Counted from the first letter of the stretch, positions 24,052-34,928 are shown. The stretch is DNA of 64,000 nt from a virus (IMGVR_UViG_3300034073_003071:1-64000), one strand, 5' to 3'. The notes: generated by a model from the sequence alone, not told the origin. Program-made: numbers and translations.

Positions 24052-26835
24052 ATGCCAGTAGGAATTGGATCTACTCAGATTACTGGAATCAGCGTAGTTG
24101 CTAATCCAGCAGACGCTGCAAATAAACAATATGTGGATTCTTCTTCCGGTGGATTGCCATCTATTGATGGTAATGAAAATGAGTTTTTATTCACTGATGG
24201 TTCTACTGTATCGTGGCAACCAATACAAGGTTATCAAGAATATACGACTGCGGGAAATTATGTATTTGATATCCCAACACAAGCAAAAGAACTGTTCATA
24301 GAAGCAACAGGTGCCGGAGGTGGTGGAGCACCAGGTTCGGCAACTACATCAACAACTTATACAAGTCGTGGAGAATTTTGGTTTTTAAGAACTTCTGGAA
24401 CAACAAGCAATTTTACTGGAAATGGTAATGTTGGAAATCCACTCGGATCCTATGGACTTGGTTTTTATGTAATGGGAACTGGTAGTGGGACAATATTTGC
24501 ATCTACAGACTCAATTACTTGGGTTGCAAGAACTTCTGGGTTTGGAACTTCCGTAATTTGGACTGTAAATTATGGATCAAATATTTTTATAAGTACGTGT
24601 GCCATTACTGGTACTGGTCCATTAAGAACTTCAACGGATACGATTCACTGGATTTTGAGAACAAGTGGTTCTGTTTCACAAATAATAACGACAATATCAA
24701 CTGATAATAATTTTCATCTGTATGCTGATCAAAATGGGCAGATTAGATCTTCCACAGATGGAATAACCTGGAATATCAGAACAACACCAACTAGGGCTAC
24801 ATTTTCTTTGTACGCTCGTGCATACTCTGCTTCTCCGAGTACTAATTATGTATTTGCGGGGAGTACGGGAATTGTTGCATCAACAGATGGAATAGTATGG
24901 CAATTAAGAACTTCTGGACTAGGTTCTGTTACATTTTATCGTGGAACATATGGAAATGGCATATATCTTTTTGGAACTAGTGGTGGAACTTTAATTGCTT
25001 CTACCGATACAATTGTTTGGACTTCTAGAAATTATCCTAGTGGATCTTCTAATCAAATATCTGATGTAATTTTTGGAAATAATACTTATATTGTTAATCA
25101 GTATAACAATAGGTATTTAATTACCTCAACAGATTCTATAGTATGGATTGTAAGAACTTCTCCTGCAGTATCAGTTCACTACTGTGCAGGTATTTTTGGA
25201 AATTCAATATTTGTTTATGGTTCTGAAACTGGTCGTATAATAGCATCTGATATACCATCAGGTAATGCTGGATCTGGGGGTGGTGGAGGGGCATCTATAG
25301 GATCTATAATCTCAAGATCAAATATTTCAGGATCAACTCTTAATGTAAATGTTGGATCTGGTGGAACTTCAGGAACTGCTGGCGCAGCATCAACAGTATC
25401 TTGGACAAGTCCTGGAGGAAATTTTTCAATTACTGCAAACGGTGGATCTGCAGGAGTGAATACATTCTTAAGTACAAGTAATATTGTTCCTGGTGGTGCT
25501 GGCGGAACGGTAACAGTTTCAAATAATTATGTTTATTCTTCTGCAGGAACTGCTGGTGGTAATGGAGGATATTTTGAATCATCAACGAATAATATGCAAG
25601 GTTTAGCAGGATCGGATGCGACTTCAACAACTCTTGTATATCAAACTACTGGTGGTGGAGGTGGAGCATCTTCTTTATTTGATGGACAATTTGGAACTTT
25701 TGGTGGAACAATAAACTATTATGGAAATACATATCAAAACTCAAAAACTATATCTGCTTTAATGAATGGTACAAGTTCATTACCAATAAGTGGTCTTTCT
25801 TATGGAAATGGTGGAAATGGTGGTGGAGCACAACATGGTGCAGTTGCTTGGGTTTTAAGAACTTCTGGATTTGGAGCGACTGCTTATGAAATTGGTTATG
25901 GAAATGGAATTTATATACTTTGTGGAAATGGAGGAAGATTATCTACTTCTACTGATACCATAACCTGGATCGCAAGAACATCTGGATTTGGAACATCTAA
26001 TATAAATGCAACACTGTATGCCAACAATAATTATCTTATATTTGGAAGTGGTGGAGCAATAAGTATTTCCACAGATTCTATTGGATGGACAGCAAGAACA
26101 ACTGCCGGTGCTGCCACTGGTATTCTTGGAAATCCTAATAATGGTGGACCATCGGCAATTTATGCAAATGATTTATATTTTATTTGCGGTTCTTCTATGA
26201 TATTATTAATATCTACTGATTCAATTGTATGGACACAAAGAACAACAAATATGTCAACTTTAGATGTAAGATCTATTGCATATGGAAGTGATAAAACGGA
26301 AAAATATGTTATATCTGGTTCTAGTAGTAACATACGTAGTTCTACGGATACTATTGTTTGGACTTTAAGAACACTTGGTCAATCTGCAACAACTGTAGGA
26401 TCTCTACAATATTTTAATCAAAATTATTATGCATTTACCCAGGGAGGTTTATTTGTTACCTCAACTGATGCAATAGTTTGGACTTTACTTAGAAATAGTG
26501 GCGTTCAATATACTTCTGCAATTTCATCTAATTCATTAATAGTTGGTGGATCTTTAGGGTGGATTACAACATCTACAAATGGCATTTCGTGGGTATTGAG
26601 AACGTCTGGAGTTTCTACAAATGCTTTTTCTTGTGCTTATGGTAATGGATTATTTTTAGCAACTTATGGTGCAGGTGCTCAAGTAATTGTTGCTGACTCA
26701 AATATAAATGGTGGAAATGGTGGTGCTGGAACTAAAGGTGGTGGTGGAGGTGGTGGAGGTTATAATTTAGCAACAAATACTGTTGGAACTGGTGGAACTG
26801 GTGGTGATGGATATGTTCGTATTAGTTGGCAATAA
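24052..26835 (+). CDS. Asp-box/glycine-rich repeat adhesin 1
   Basis: 927-residue virion protein, probably a tail fibre or spike. The N-terminus has the phage fibre motif NPADAANKQYVD. Next is a module YQEYTTAGNYVFDIP...FIEATGAGGGG that recurs in the two following genes. The body is a run of about 40-50-residue repeats of the form W-x-RTSGFGTS-x-I-x-YGN-x-Y-x-G-x-STD-x-I-x-W. The STD(x)xxW element resembles the Asp-box (BNR) of beta-propellers. Glycine-rich loops interrupt and end the protein (GGGGGGGGYN, then GYVRISW). It starts 1 bp after the collagen fibre stop, so the two are coupled. No S74 domain. Confidence 0.75.
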   Translation: MPVGIGSTQITGISVVANPADAANKQYVDSSSGGLPSIDGNENEFLFTDGSTVSWQPIQGYQEYTTAGNYVFDIPTQAKELFIEATGAGGGGAPGSATTSTTYTSRGEFWFLRTSGTTSNFTGNGNVGNPLGSYGLGFYVMGTGSGTIFASTDSITWVARTSGFGTSVIWTVNYGSNIFISTCAITGTGPLRTSTDTIHWILRTSGSVSQIITTISTDNNFHLYADQNGQIRSSTDGITWNIRTTPTRATFSLYARAYSASPSTNYVFAGSTGIVASTDGIVWQLRTSGLGSVTFYRGTYGNGIYLFGTSGGTLIASTDTIVWTSRNYPSGSSNQISDVIFGNNTYIVNQYNNRYLITSTDSIVWIVRTSPAVSVHYCAGIFGNSIFVYGSETGRIIASDIPSGNAGSGGGGGASIGSIISRSNISGSTLNVNVGSGGTSGTAGAASTVSWTSPGGNFSITANGGSAGVNTFLSTSNIVPGGAGGTVTVSNNYVYSSAGTAGGNGGYFESSTNNMQGLAGSDATSTTLVYQTTGGGGGASSLFDGQFGTFGGTINYYGNTYQNSKTISALMNGTSSLPISGLSYGNGGNGGGAQHGAVAWVLRTSGFGATAYEIGYGNGIYILCGNGGRLSTSTDTITWIARTSGFGTSNINATLYANNNYLIFGSGGAISISTDSIGWTARTTAGAATGILGNPNNGGPSAIYANDLYFICGSSMILLISTDSIVWTQRTTNMSTLDVRSIAYGSDKTEKYVISGSSSNIRSSTDTIVWTLRTLGQSATTVGSLQYFNQNYYAFTQGGLFVTSTDAIVWTLLRNSGVQYTSAISSNSLIVGGSLGWITTSTNGISWVLRTSGVSTNAFSCAYGNGLFLATYGAGAQVIVADSNINGGNGGAGTKGGGGGGGGYNLATNTVGTGGTGGDGYVRISWQ

Positions 26836-26848
26836 GGAGGAACTATAA

Positions 26849-29557
26849 ATGACAACTGCAGGACCTAATTATATTTCTGGTATTACCACATCAACATTTG
26901 AGAATACTGACGTAGTGAATAAATCTTATGTTGATAATCTTTCTAGTAGTTCTTTGCCATCACAGACAGGAAATAATGGAAAGTTTTTCACTACAACTGA
27001 TGGTACTAATGTTTCTTGGGATTATGTTTCTAATTATCAAGAATTTACAACTTCAGGATCACAAACATTTACAGTTCCGTCTCAAGCAAATCTTTTATAT
27101 ATTGAGGCAGTTGGTGGTGGGGGTGGAGGGAGTACTGGAACGACAGGATTTACATATGCAAAGAATGGACTTACTTGGTCATTAAGAACTTCTGGATTTG
27201 GTTCATCTTCAATTACAAATGTTTTATTTGGTGGGTCAACTTATGTTGCGAGTGGTGCTTCATATCTTGCAACATCTACAGATAATATTACTTGGATCTC
27301 AAGAACTTCTGGATTTGGAACTTCAAATATTAATGGATTGACTTATTCTAATAATGAATATTTGATTGGTAGTGTTGGTGGTAGTGGACAAATTTGGACT
27401 CAAAGAACAGTTGTTGGAACTTCAACGGGTCTTGGTGCTCTTGCATATGGTAATGGATTTTACCTTGCTGGAGGTTATGGGACAAATGCTCATGTTCAGG
27501 TTTCTACAGATACTATTCGGTGGGTTTTAAGGACCTCTGCAAACAGGGCTACAGCATCAGTTATGCAAACGATGGTCTTTGGTGGAGGTATCTATGTTGT
27601 TGGAGACTCTTGGCCACAGATAAGAACTTCGACAAATACTATTCAATGGTCTTTAAGAACTGGTGGATTTCTTGGTTCTGGAGTAATTAATAGATTTGCT
27701 TACAGTGAAACGCCAACAGAAAAATATGTTGGGGGCAAAAGTGGAGGAGGAGTAATATCTTCTACAAATGCTATTCAGTGGACTTTAAGAACATCTGGAT
27801 TTGGTACTTCTCCTATTAGTAGTCTTATTTACGGAACTGATAGTTATATTGCTGGTGGAGTCGGTGGAATAATAAGAATTTCAACTGATGCAATTTCTTG
27901 GACTTTAAGAACATCGGGATTTGGAACTTCTACAATTAGTGCTCTTGTTTATGGGAGTGTTTATGTTGTTGCTGGAGTTTCTGGAACTTTATTATCTTCA
28001 ACAGATACGATTGTTTGGTCTTTAAGAACATCGGGATTTGGAACTTCTACAATTAATTTCCTTACATATGGCAATAACTTTTATGTTGCTGGTGGTGCAT
28101 CAGGAACTAATACATTTTCTACTGATGCGATTGTGTGGACTTTAAGAACTTCAGGATTTGGAACCACCTCCATTAACTCATTATTGTTTGATGGTGCTAG
28201 TACTTTTGTTCAGTCATCTATTGCTTCAAATACTCTTTCAACATTTTCAACTACTACTACTACTAGTGCTACATTAAGTTCATCTACTGATGCAGTATCG
28301 TGGTCTTTGAGAACTTTTAATACAGGTTCTCAAACAATCACATTATTGAATTCATTTGGTTCTTATTCCCTTGCTCATGGAACAGATTATTTTGCTGAAT
28401 ATAATTTATTGAGTGTATCTACAGATAATATAAATTGGGAATTAAGAACATCTGGATTTGGAAGCAATCAAATTACTTCATTTGGATATGATGGTACTTC
28501 TTATCTTGCTGTAGGACAATCTGGAGCATTAACTGTTTCGACTGATACGATTACTTGGATCTTAAGAACTTCTGGATTCGGAACAACTTTAATTGATGCA
28601 TTAACTTATGGAAATGGAGTATATGTTGCTGGAGGTTTATCTGGCACTTTGACATCTTCTACAGATACAATAGTTTGGACTTTAAGAACTACTGGTAATG
28701 GAACATATACTATAAACTCTTTATCATATTCAAATACTGCAAGCAACTTTATTTTTGCTGGAGATTTTGGGGATATATTTACTTCTACTGATGCAATTGT
28801 ATGGAGAATGAATACTTCTCTTACGACTGCAAATCTTTTAACTTCAGTTCATACAAATAATACTTATTTGGTTGCTGGAGCATCTGGAACTTTATCGCAA
28901 GCAGTTACTCAACTCTCTGGAATTGGCGGTTCTGGTGGATCTTATACTTCTTGGTATATTCCAAAACCTATTGTGACTTCTGATATAACTGTGAATATTG
29001 GCGTTGGTGGAACTGGGGCAACAACTGAAAGTACTTCCGGATCTGCTGGCGCGGGAACAACAATATCATGGACTGGACCTGGAGGAACTTATACACTAGT
29101 TGCAAATGGTGGTGGTGCTGCCGGAGTTGCTGGAATTGCTCAAACTAATATTACGAGTTATTTTTATACAACTGCTGGTGGATCTGGTGGTATTGCAACT
29201 AGTGGAATTGGAGTTACTGCAACTGCACAAATAAATCAATATCAATCAACAGGTGGTGGTAGTGGAGCAGGAACACCATCTTCCGCAGGGGGTTCTGGTG
29301 GTTCAATCACTTTTTATGGAAATACTATTTTCTCTGCTGGCGGTGATAATACGGGAACAAATGGTGCAACTGGTATTGCCATCACTTCATTACCTTATGG
29401 TTTTGGTGGAGGAGGTGGTGGTGCTGGAGCATCAACTGCAGGATCTGGCGGTAATGGAATTCGTGGAGGAGGTGGAGGTGGTGGTGCTGCCATTGGTTCT
29501 ACCTTTGGAAATGGTGGTGATGGTGGTGATGGATTCGTGAGAATCACATGGTGGTAA
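26849..29557 (+). CDS. Asp-box/glycine-rich repeat adhesin 2
   Basis: 902 residues and paralogous to its neighbours: VVNKSYVD near the N-terminus, YQEFTTSGSQTFTVP, repeated RTSGFGTS...STDTIVW units, and a distal poly-glycine domain ending in GDGFVRITWW. A strong Shine-Dalgarno AAGGAGG lies 8 nt before the ATG. The distal glycine-rich part resembles receptor-binding tips such as T-even gp38, which use glycine-rich loops (comparison by pattern only). Confidence 0.75.
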   Translation: MTTAGPNYISGITTSTFENTDVVNKSYVDNLSSSSLPSQTGNNGKFFTTTDGTNVSWDYVSNYQEFTTSGSQTFTVPSQANLLYIEAVGGGGGGSTGTTGFTYAKNGLTWSLRTSGFGSSSITNVLFGGSTYVASGASYLATSTDNITWISRTSGFGTSNINGLTYSNNEYLIGSVGGSGQIWTQRTVVGTSTGLGALAYGNGFYLAGGYGTNAHVQVSTDTIRWVLRTSANRATASVMQTMVFGGGIYVVGDSWPQIRTSTNTIQWSLRTGGFLGSGVINRFAYSETPTEKYVGGKSGGGVISSTNAIQWTLRTSGFGTSPISSLIYGTDSYIAGGVGGIIRISTDAISWTLRTSGFGTSTISALVYGSVYVVAGVSGTLLSSTDTIVWSLRTSGFGTSTINFLTYGNNFYVAGGASGTNTFSTDAIVWTLRTSGFGTTSINSLLFDGASTFVQSSIASNTLSTFSTTTTTSATLSSSTDAVSWSLRTFNTGSQTITLLNSFGSYSLAHGTDYFAEYNLLSVSTDNINWELRTSGFGSNQITSFGYDGTSYLAVGQSGALTVSTDTITWILRTSGFGTTLIDALTYGNGVYVAGGLSGTLTSSTDTIVWTLRTTGNGTYTINSLSYSNTASNFIFAGDFGDIFTSTDAIVWRMNTSLTTANLLTSVHTNNTYLVAGASGTLSQAVTQLSGIGGSGGSYTSWYIPKPIVTSDITVNIGVGGTGATTESTSGSAGAGTTISWTGPGGTYTLVANGGGAAGVAGIAQTNITSYFYTTAGGSGGIATSGIGVTATAQINQYQSTGGGSGAGTPSSAGGSGGSITFYGNTIFSAGGDNTGTNGATGIAITSLPYGFGGGGGGAGASTAGSGGNGIRGGGGGGGAAIGSTFGNGGDGGDGFVRITWW

Positions 29558-29563
29558 TAAATA
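29556..29563 (+). promoter_or_regulatory. Late promoter-like octamer
   Basis: AATAAATA overlapping the stop codon of adhesin 2 and 22 nt upstream of adhesin 3. Confidence 0.4.
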
Positions 29564-29585
29564 CTCTTATATAAAAGTCGAATAA

Positions 29586-32500
29586 ATGGCAATATTAGAC
29601 AGCAATCGAGTTACTGGTGTTAGTACTGTAGTAAATGCGACTGATGCTGCAAATAAGTCGTATGCCGATTATGTGTTGAGTGGTGGTGGAGGATCCGCAT
29701 ATCCAAGTACAACAGGTAATGATGGTAAATTTTTGAGTGTTAGATCTGGATTGCCTTCTTACACTCAATGGACATCAATAAATTCAACTTCTTCATCTAA
29801 CACTGAACCAACATATAAAGGTTATCAAGAATTTACAACTTCTGGAGCACAAACATTTTATATTCCACCAACTGCAACACAGTTTTATATTGAAGCAATT
29901 GGTGGAGGTGGTGGAGGAGCATCTGGAAGAACAACTGGAACTGTTGGATCTGGAGGTGGTGGAGGATCTGGTGCTTATAACTCGTGGTTAATTCGTCGTT
30001 CAGAACTTGGAAATGCTTCATCTATTACCGTAACTCCAGGTGCTGGTGGTGCAGTTGCATCTAGTGGAGGAAATACAACAGTAACTTGGACTGGAAATAG
30101 TCCAATAGGAACCGCAACTTATACACTCACATCTTCTGGTGGAACTGGAGCATCCCCATCTGCTGTAACTGCAGGTAGTGCGGGTGCGGCGGCTGATGCG
30201 ACTTTAAATCCACTTTATACAACTGCTGGTCTTGCTGGTGGTACTGGATTGACATCATGGTCAAGTGTAAATAATGTAACGCAAGTAAATCCATTTCAAG
30301 TTACTGGTGGTGGTGGGGGTGCATATAATACAAGAGAAGGTGGAAACTCTCTCACATATTATTATGGAAATGCTTATAATACTGCAGGAAGTGCTTCTGG
30401 TGGTGCAGGTTCAGATGGTATTCCAGGATCTTATACTGGATCTTATGGATCTGGTGGAGGTGGAGGTGGAGCACTTTCGACTGGAATTAATAGTTGGTAT
30501 TTAAGAACTTCTGGATTTGGTTCAACCGCGATTGATTCTCTTGCATATGGTAATGGGAATTACGTTGCTGGTGGATTTTCACCAACGATTTCTTGGATTT
30601 TGAGAACTGTAGGATTTGGTAGTTCCTCAATACAAGGATTAATTTATGGAAATGGTCTTTATGTTGCTTCCGTAATCTCTAGTGGTTTCTTAAGAGCATC
30701 AACTGATGGTGTGACTTGGGTCGCAAGAACATCTCCTGCTATAGCACCTTTTAGTGATACTATGGGTGGAATTTATGATGGGTCTAATTACTTTATCTCT
30801 GGTGGTGCTGTAACACCTGGAGGTCTTCTTACTTCAACAGATACAATCTCTTGGACCTTAAGAACTTCTGGGTTTTTTACTTTATGGATGGGATCTATTT
30901 CTTATGGATCTGGTGAAACGGAAAAATATATTATTGGTGGTCAAAGTGGTCGATTAAGTTCTTCTACTGATTCTATTTCTTGGGTTTCGAGAACTTCTGG
31001 ATTTGGAACATCTGGTATCATGTCCAGTGTGTATGATGGTTCTAATTATTATATTGGAGGTGCTGGACCACTTTTAAGAGTATCCACAAACGGAATTGCT
31101 TGGGTGACAAGAACAGCACCTATGAGTGGATATTATGTAAATATGATTTATGGTTTAAACACTTATGTTGCTTCTGGTTCTAGTGGTTCGGTAATTTCTT
31201 CAACAAATGGTATTGAATGGACTTTAAGAACTTCATCTCTGGGAGTTGCTGGAAGTGCAGTATATGCTTTATTATATAATAATAATCTTTATTATGCGGG
31301 AGACGGAACAGGTAGGATCGTAACTTCTACAGATACGATTACTTGGATTACCAGAACTTCTGGAAAAAGTGTTGTTATACATGAAATAGCATCTGATGGA
31401 ATTAACTATGTTGTTGTAGGTAATAGTGGAGTATCTCTTACATCAACGCAAAGCACTTTAAGTAATCTTGGAAATGGTGGATTACTAACTGCTTCAACTG
31501 ACGGAATAACTTGGACTTTAAGAACAAACTTTAATATTCAGACAATTCAATTATTATCTGCAAGTAATAGTTATTATGTTGCGGCTGGATCAAACTATAT
31601 TTCAGAACCAGCACTGATTTCTTCTACTGATAATATCAATTGGTTTTCAAGAACTACTGGATTTGGTACTACTAGTATTTCTGCAGTTGGATATGGAAAC
31701 AATGAGTTTCTGATTGGAGGATCTGCAAATAATGTCACTTGGACTTTAAGAACTTCTGGATTTGGTACTAGTCAAATTTCCAGCGTGATATATGGTGGAG
31801 ATTCTTTTTTGATTGGTACTCCTTTTGTAACTGGATTCATAAGAGCATCCACAGATGGTGTATCATGGGTAACTAGAACTTCTGGATTTGGATCTACTGG
31901 AATCAATTTTTATTCTTATTTTAATGGCGAATATTTGATTGGAGGTAACTCAGCATTTATAACCTGGACTTTAAGAACTTCAGGATTTGGAACAACTAAT
32001 ATTTTTAGTGTAAATTTTGGCGGATCTCATTTTATTGCTCATGGAGTATCTGGAACTCTAACTGCATCAACAGATGGAGTTTCTTGGTCTTTAAGAACAT
32101 CAGGATTTGGTACATCGCAAATTATTAATGCTACTTATTTTAATGGTGAACATTTAATTGGTGGTGCTGGAGCACTTATAAGAGCATCAACAGATACAAT
32201 AGCATGGATATCAAGAACTGCTCCTCTCAATACACTTTCTTTTTACAATTTTAATGGTATTAAGACTTTAAATTCTTCTGGATCTTATGTGTTTGGAATG
32301 ACTCAAGATTCTTTAAATAATTATGGAATGATAGCATCTACCGATAATATTAACTGGGAATTTAGAACTTCTGGAAGAGGAAATGTTATACACTATACAA
32401 CTGCTTTTGGTGTAAGCACATATGCTCTGGGTGTTAATGGTGGTGTTTCTACATCAACTGATAGTATTTCTTGGACAATAAGGACTGCCACTGCGTCACC

Positions 32501-34166
32501 ACAGTATATGGTTTATGGTGATCAGTTTGTTACAACTACTGGCACATCTTTACTGGCATCAACAAATGGAATAGTATGGAGAATAAGAACTGTTCCAGGA
32601 AACTTGATGCAAAAAATATCTTATAATAATAACTTATATGTAGTTTCTGTTGATGCTAATGATGCAAACACTGCAATATCCACTGATACAATTGTTTGGC
32701 AAATAAGAACTTCGGGATTTGGAACTAGTCAAATTGGTGGAGTAACAAATAATGGAACAGTTTGGGTTATTGCTGGTAGAACAGGAACTTTAGCAACTTC
32801 TACACAAGATACATTTAGTTCTACTGGTAGCGGAGCATTCTTAAGAGCATCAACTGATAGTATATCTTGGATCACCAGAACTACACCACAAGGAACTTTA
32901 AATATTGGTTCAAATGGAGGATTTTCTTCTGCTGGTTCTTATACATTGGCATGGGGAACTAACTCAATATTTAATTATTTCTTAATAGCATCTACTGATA
33001 ATATTGTTTGGCAAATGAGGACTGCAATATTCCCTACTAATATTTACAGTTTTACTTATGGAAATGGTATTTACTTATATACAACTCAAGGATCTGGTGG
33101 TGTTGCAACTTCTACTGATACAATTGTTTGGAATTTAAGAACCTCTGGATCAACATCAGCATTATTTTCTTCTGTATATGGATCATTACCAACAGATACA
33201 TTTATAGTTGCTGGTTCTTTAGGTTATCTTGCAACTTCTACTGATTCTATTAACTGGAGATTAAGAACAACGGGATTTGGAACAACAAATATTAATTCAT
33301 TTGGATTAACTTATAATGATGGTCTTTATACTGCAACGATACCTCAACAACAAAGAACATCGACTAATGGTATTACTTGGGTCTTAAGAACCTCTGGATT
33401 TGGATCTACATCAATTAATGCTATTGCTTATGGTAATAATAATTATGTAATTGTTGGTCCTGTTGGTACTTTAGCAACCTCTACTCAAACTCTTTTGAGT
33501 TCTTATGGTACTGGTGCATTATTACAAGCATCCACAGATACAATAATATGGACAACTAGAACAGTTGCAAATAATACTATATCAATCACTGCTTTAGCCG
33601 GTGAAAGTTCTTATTCGTTGGCATCGGTAACAAATATTATAAATGACAGTAGTGTTATGGTTTCTACGGATAACATTAACTGGGTTTTAAGAACTTCTGG
33701 ATTTGGTACGACTGCGATTAATGCCTTTACTTATGGCAATTTTTATGTTGCTGGCGGTAACAGTGGAACCATCTCTACTTCTACAGATACGATTGTTTGG
33801 TCATTAAGAACATCAGGATTCGGTACATCTGCGATTAATGCTCTTGCTTTCAATAATAACATTTATGTCGCCGCTGGTGTAAGTGGATCAATCAGAACAT
33901 CAACTGATGGAATTTTTTGGATTGTAAGATCTTCTGGATTTGGAACAACTAATATTAATTCATTAATTTATGGAACCGATTTTGTTGCTGGTGGTCTTGC
34001 AGGAACTCTTACTTCTGCATCATCCACAACACAATCTGTGGCAGGAAATGGTGGCGCTGGAATTCGTGGGGGTGGTGGAGGTGGTGGAGGATACTCTCAG
34101 GAAACAAATCTTGCAGGAACAGGTGGAACAGGTGGAACTGGATATGTTAAAATTTCATGGTGGTAA
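29586..34166 (+). CDS. Asp-box/glycine-rich repeat adhesin 3
   Basis: 1526 residues, the largest of three tandem paralogues. It has the fibre N-terminal motif NATDAANKSYADYV, the YQEFTTSGAQTFYIP...IEAIGGGGGG module, and then a glycine-rich domain ending about residue 300. Roughly 20 or more Asp-box-like repeats follow (STDTIVW, STDGVTW, STDNINW with RTSGFGT). It closes with GGGGGGGGYSQETN and GTGYVKISWW. The repeats are so similar that internal expansion seems recent. Likely a host-contact protein of the virion; enzymatic sialidase activity is not suggested because no sialidase catalytic residues are recognisable. Confidence 0.75.
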   Translation: MAILDSNRVTGVSTVVNATDAANKSYADYVLSGGGGSAYPSTTGNDGKFLSVRSGLPSYTQWTSINSTSSSNTEPTYKGYQEFTTSGAQTFYIPPTATQFYIEAIGGGGGGASGRTTGTVGSGGGGGSGAYNSWLIRRSELGNASSITVTPGAGGAVASSGGNTTVTWTGNSPIGTATYTLTSSGGTGASPSAVTAGSAGAAADATLNPLYTTAGLAGGTGLTSWSSVNNVTQVNPFQVTGGGGGAYNTREGGNSLTYYYGNAYNTAGSASGGAGSDGIPGSYTGSYGSGGGGGGALSTGINSWYLRTSGFGSTAIDSLAYGNGNYVAGGFSPTISWILRTVGFGSSSIQGLIYGNGLYVASVISSGFLRASTDGVTWVARTSPAIAPFSDTMGGIYDGSNYFISGGAVTPGGLLTSTDTISWTLRTSGFFTLWMGSISYGSGETEKYIIGGQSGRLSSSTDSISWVSRTSGFGTSGIMSSVYDGSNYYIGGAGPLLRVSTNGIAWVTRTAPMSGYYVNMIYGLNTYVASGSSGSVISSTNGIEWTLRTSSLGVAGSAVYALLYNNNLYYAGDGTGRIVTSTDTITWITRTSGKSVVIHEIASDGINYVVVGNSGVSLTSTQSTLSNLGNGGLLTASTDGITWTLRTNFNIQTIQLLSASNSYYVAAGSNYISEPALISSTDNINWFSRTTGFGTTSISAVGYGNNEFLIGGSANNVTWTLRTSGFGTSQISSVIYGGDSFLIGTPFVTGFIRASTDGVSWVTRTSGFGSTGINFYSYFNGEYLIGGNSAFITWTLRTSGFGTTNIFSVNFGGSHFIAHGVSGTLTASTDGVSWSLRTSGFGTSQIINATYFNGEHLIGGAGALIRASTDTIAWISRTAPLNTLSFYNFNGIKTLNSSGSYVFGMTQDSLNNYGMIASTDNINWEFRTSGRGNVIHYTTAFGVSTYALGVNGGVSTSTDSISWTIRTATASPQYMVYGDQFVTTTGTSLLASTNGIVWRIRTVPGNLMQKISYNNNLYVVSVDANDANTAISTDTIVWQIRTSGFGTSQIGGVTNNGTVWVIAGRTGTLATSTQDTFSSTGSGAFLRASTDSISWITRTTPQGTLNIGSNGGFSSAGSYTLAWGTNSIFNYFLIASTDNIVWQMRTAIFPTNIYSFTYGNGIYLYTTQGSGGVATSTDTIVWNLRTSGSTSALFSSVYGSLPTDTFIVAGSLGYLATSTDSINWRLRTTGFGTTNINSFGLTYNDGLYTATIPQQQRTSTNGITWVLRTSGFGSTSINAIAYGNNNYVIVGPVGTLATSTQTLLSSYGTGALLQASTDTIIWTTRTVANNTISITALAGESSYSLASVTNIINDSSVMVSTDNINWVLRTSGFGTTAINAFTYGNFYVAGGNSGTISTSTDTIVWSLRTSGFGTSAINALAFNNNIYVAAGVSGSIRTSTDGIFWIVRSSGFGTTNINSLIYGTDFVAGGLAGTLTSASSTTQSVAGNGGAGIRGGGGGGGGYSQETNLAGTGGTGGTGYVKISWW

Positions 34167-34180
34167 AACGTGCCTAGATA

Positions 34181-34189
34181 TGTTATAAT
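34181..34189 (+). promoter_or_regulatory. Possible extended -10 promoter
   Basis: TGTTATAAT (TG-n-TATAAT) 22 bp upstream of the first gene of the second glycan cluster. No good -35 box is seen at 17 bp. Confidence 0.3.
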
Positions 34190-34211
34190 CATTCGTATCT
34201 GACTTTAGTTT

Positions 34212-34928
34212 ATGCTAAATTATTCGAATCAACCGAAGACTGATTTCAAAGGAAAAACAATCGCATTTTGTCTTCCTGGATTTTCATATTCAGGAACCTT
34301 TATGACTCAGATGATCCGCCTTTTGTTTGATCTGAATCAAATGGGGATCAACTTTTATATTTCACAAAAATACAGTTCGATGGTTAACTTTGCCAGAACT
34401 GATTGTTTGCAGGCAGATAACTTTGCAGGGACCATGCTGACTCCTTGGAGGGGTCAAGTTCCTTATGATTACATCATGTGGATTGATAGTGATATTATCT
34501 TTAAAACAGAAGATCTTCTAGAACTTCTAAAGATGGATAAGGATATTTCGACTGGATGGTATGTTCAGTCGAATGGAACTCCAGTATCCAATCAATCAAC
34601 AGTAGTTGTGGATATGGATAAAAAACTTCTTTTGGAGAAGGGTTCTTATTATTTTGAAACTATTGAAGATATGCAACGCCGTTCAGAACCATTTAAAATC
34701 GAATACTGTGGATTTGGTTGGGTTCTGATGAAAAAAGGTATTTTTGAAAAAATTCCTTATCCTTGGTTTGCACCAAAGAAAGTTCAACTCATTCGTGAGG
34801 ATGGAATCGTTCTTGAAGATATGTGTTCTGAAGATGTAGCAATGTGTGAAGATATTCGTGAGCATGGATTTGACATCTGGTGCAATCCAAAAGTTCGTGT
34901 CGGTCATCAAAAAATGGTAATTCTATGA
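34212..34928 (+). CDS. Putative GT-A glycosyltransferase
   Basis: 238 residues. The sequence YDYIMWIDSDIIF holds a DSD metal-binding motif after a hydrophobic strand, as in GT-A enzymes, and EDVAMCEDIREHGFDIW near the C-terminus is a typical acceptor-side acidic block followed by VGHQK. It is related to the next gene (FCIDSDIVW and GEDLDWCERVAEKGHDVY). First gene of the second glycosyltransferase cluster. Confidence 0.65.
   Translation: MLNYSNQPKTDFKGKTIAFCLPGFSYSGTFMTQMIRLLFDLNQMGINFYISQKYSSMVNFARTDCLQADNFAGTMLTPWRGQVPYDYIMWIDSDIIFKTEDLLELLKMDKDISTGWYVQSNGTPVSNQSTVVVDMDKKLLLEKGSYYFETIEDMQRRSEPFKIEYCGFGWVLMKKGIFEKIPYPWFAPKKVQLIREDGIVLEDMCSEDVAMCEDIREHGFDIWCNPKVRVGHQKMVIL

Larger units (their letters stand above)
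24360..34020 (+). repeat. Asp-box-coding repeat family across three genes
   Basis: DNA units around TTAAGAACTTCTGGATTTGG and TCTACAGATACNATTGTTTGG recur dozens of times in three adjacent genes, giving a long tract of related sequence open to unequal recombination. Confidence 0.85.

Noticed and set aside
24052-34166. Sialidase activity for the Asp-box proteins
   Set aside because: Asp-boxes are structural; no arginine triad or FRIP motif of sialidases is visible.
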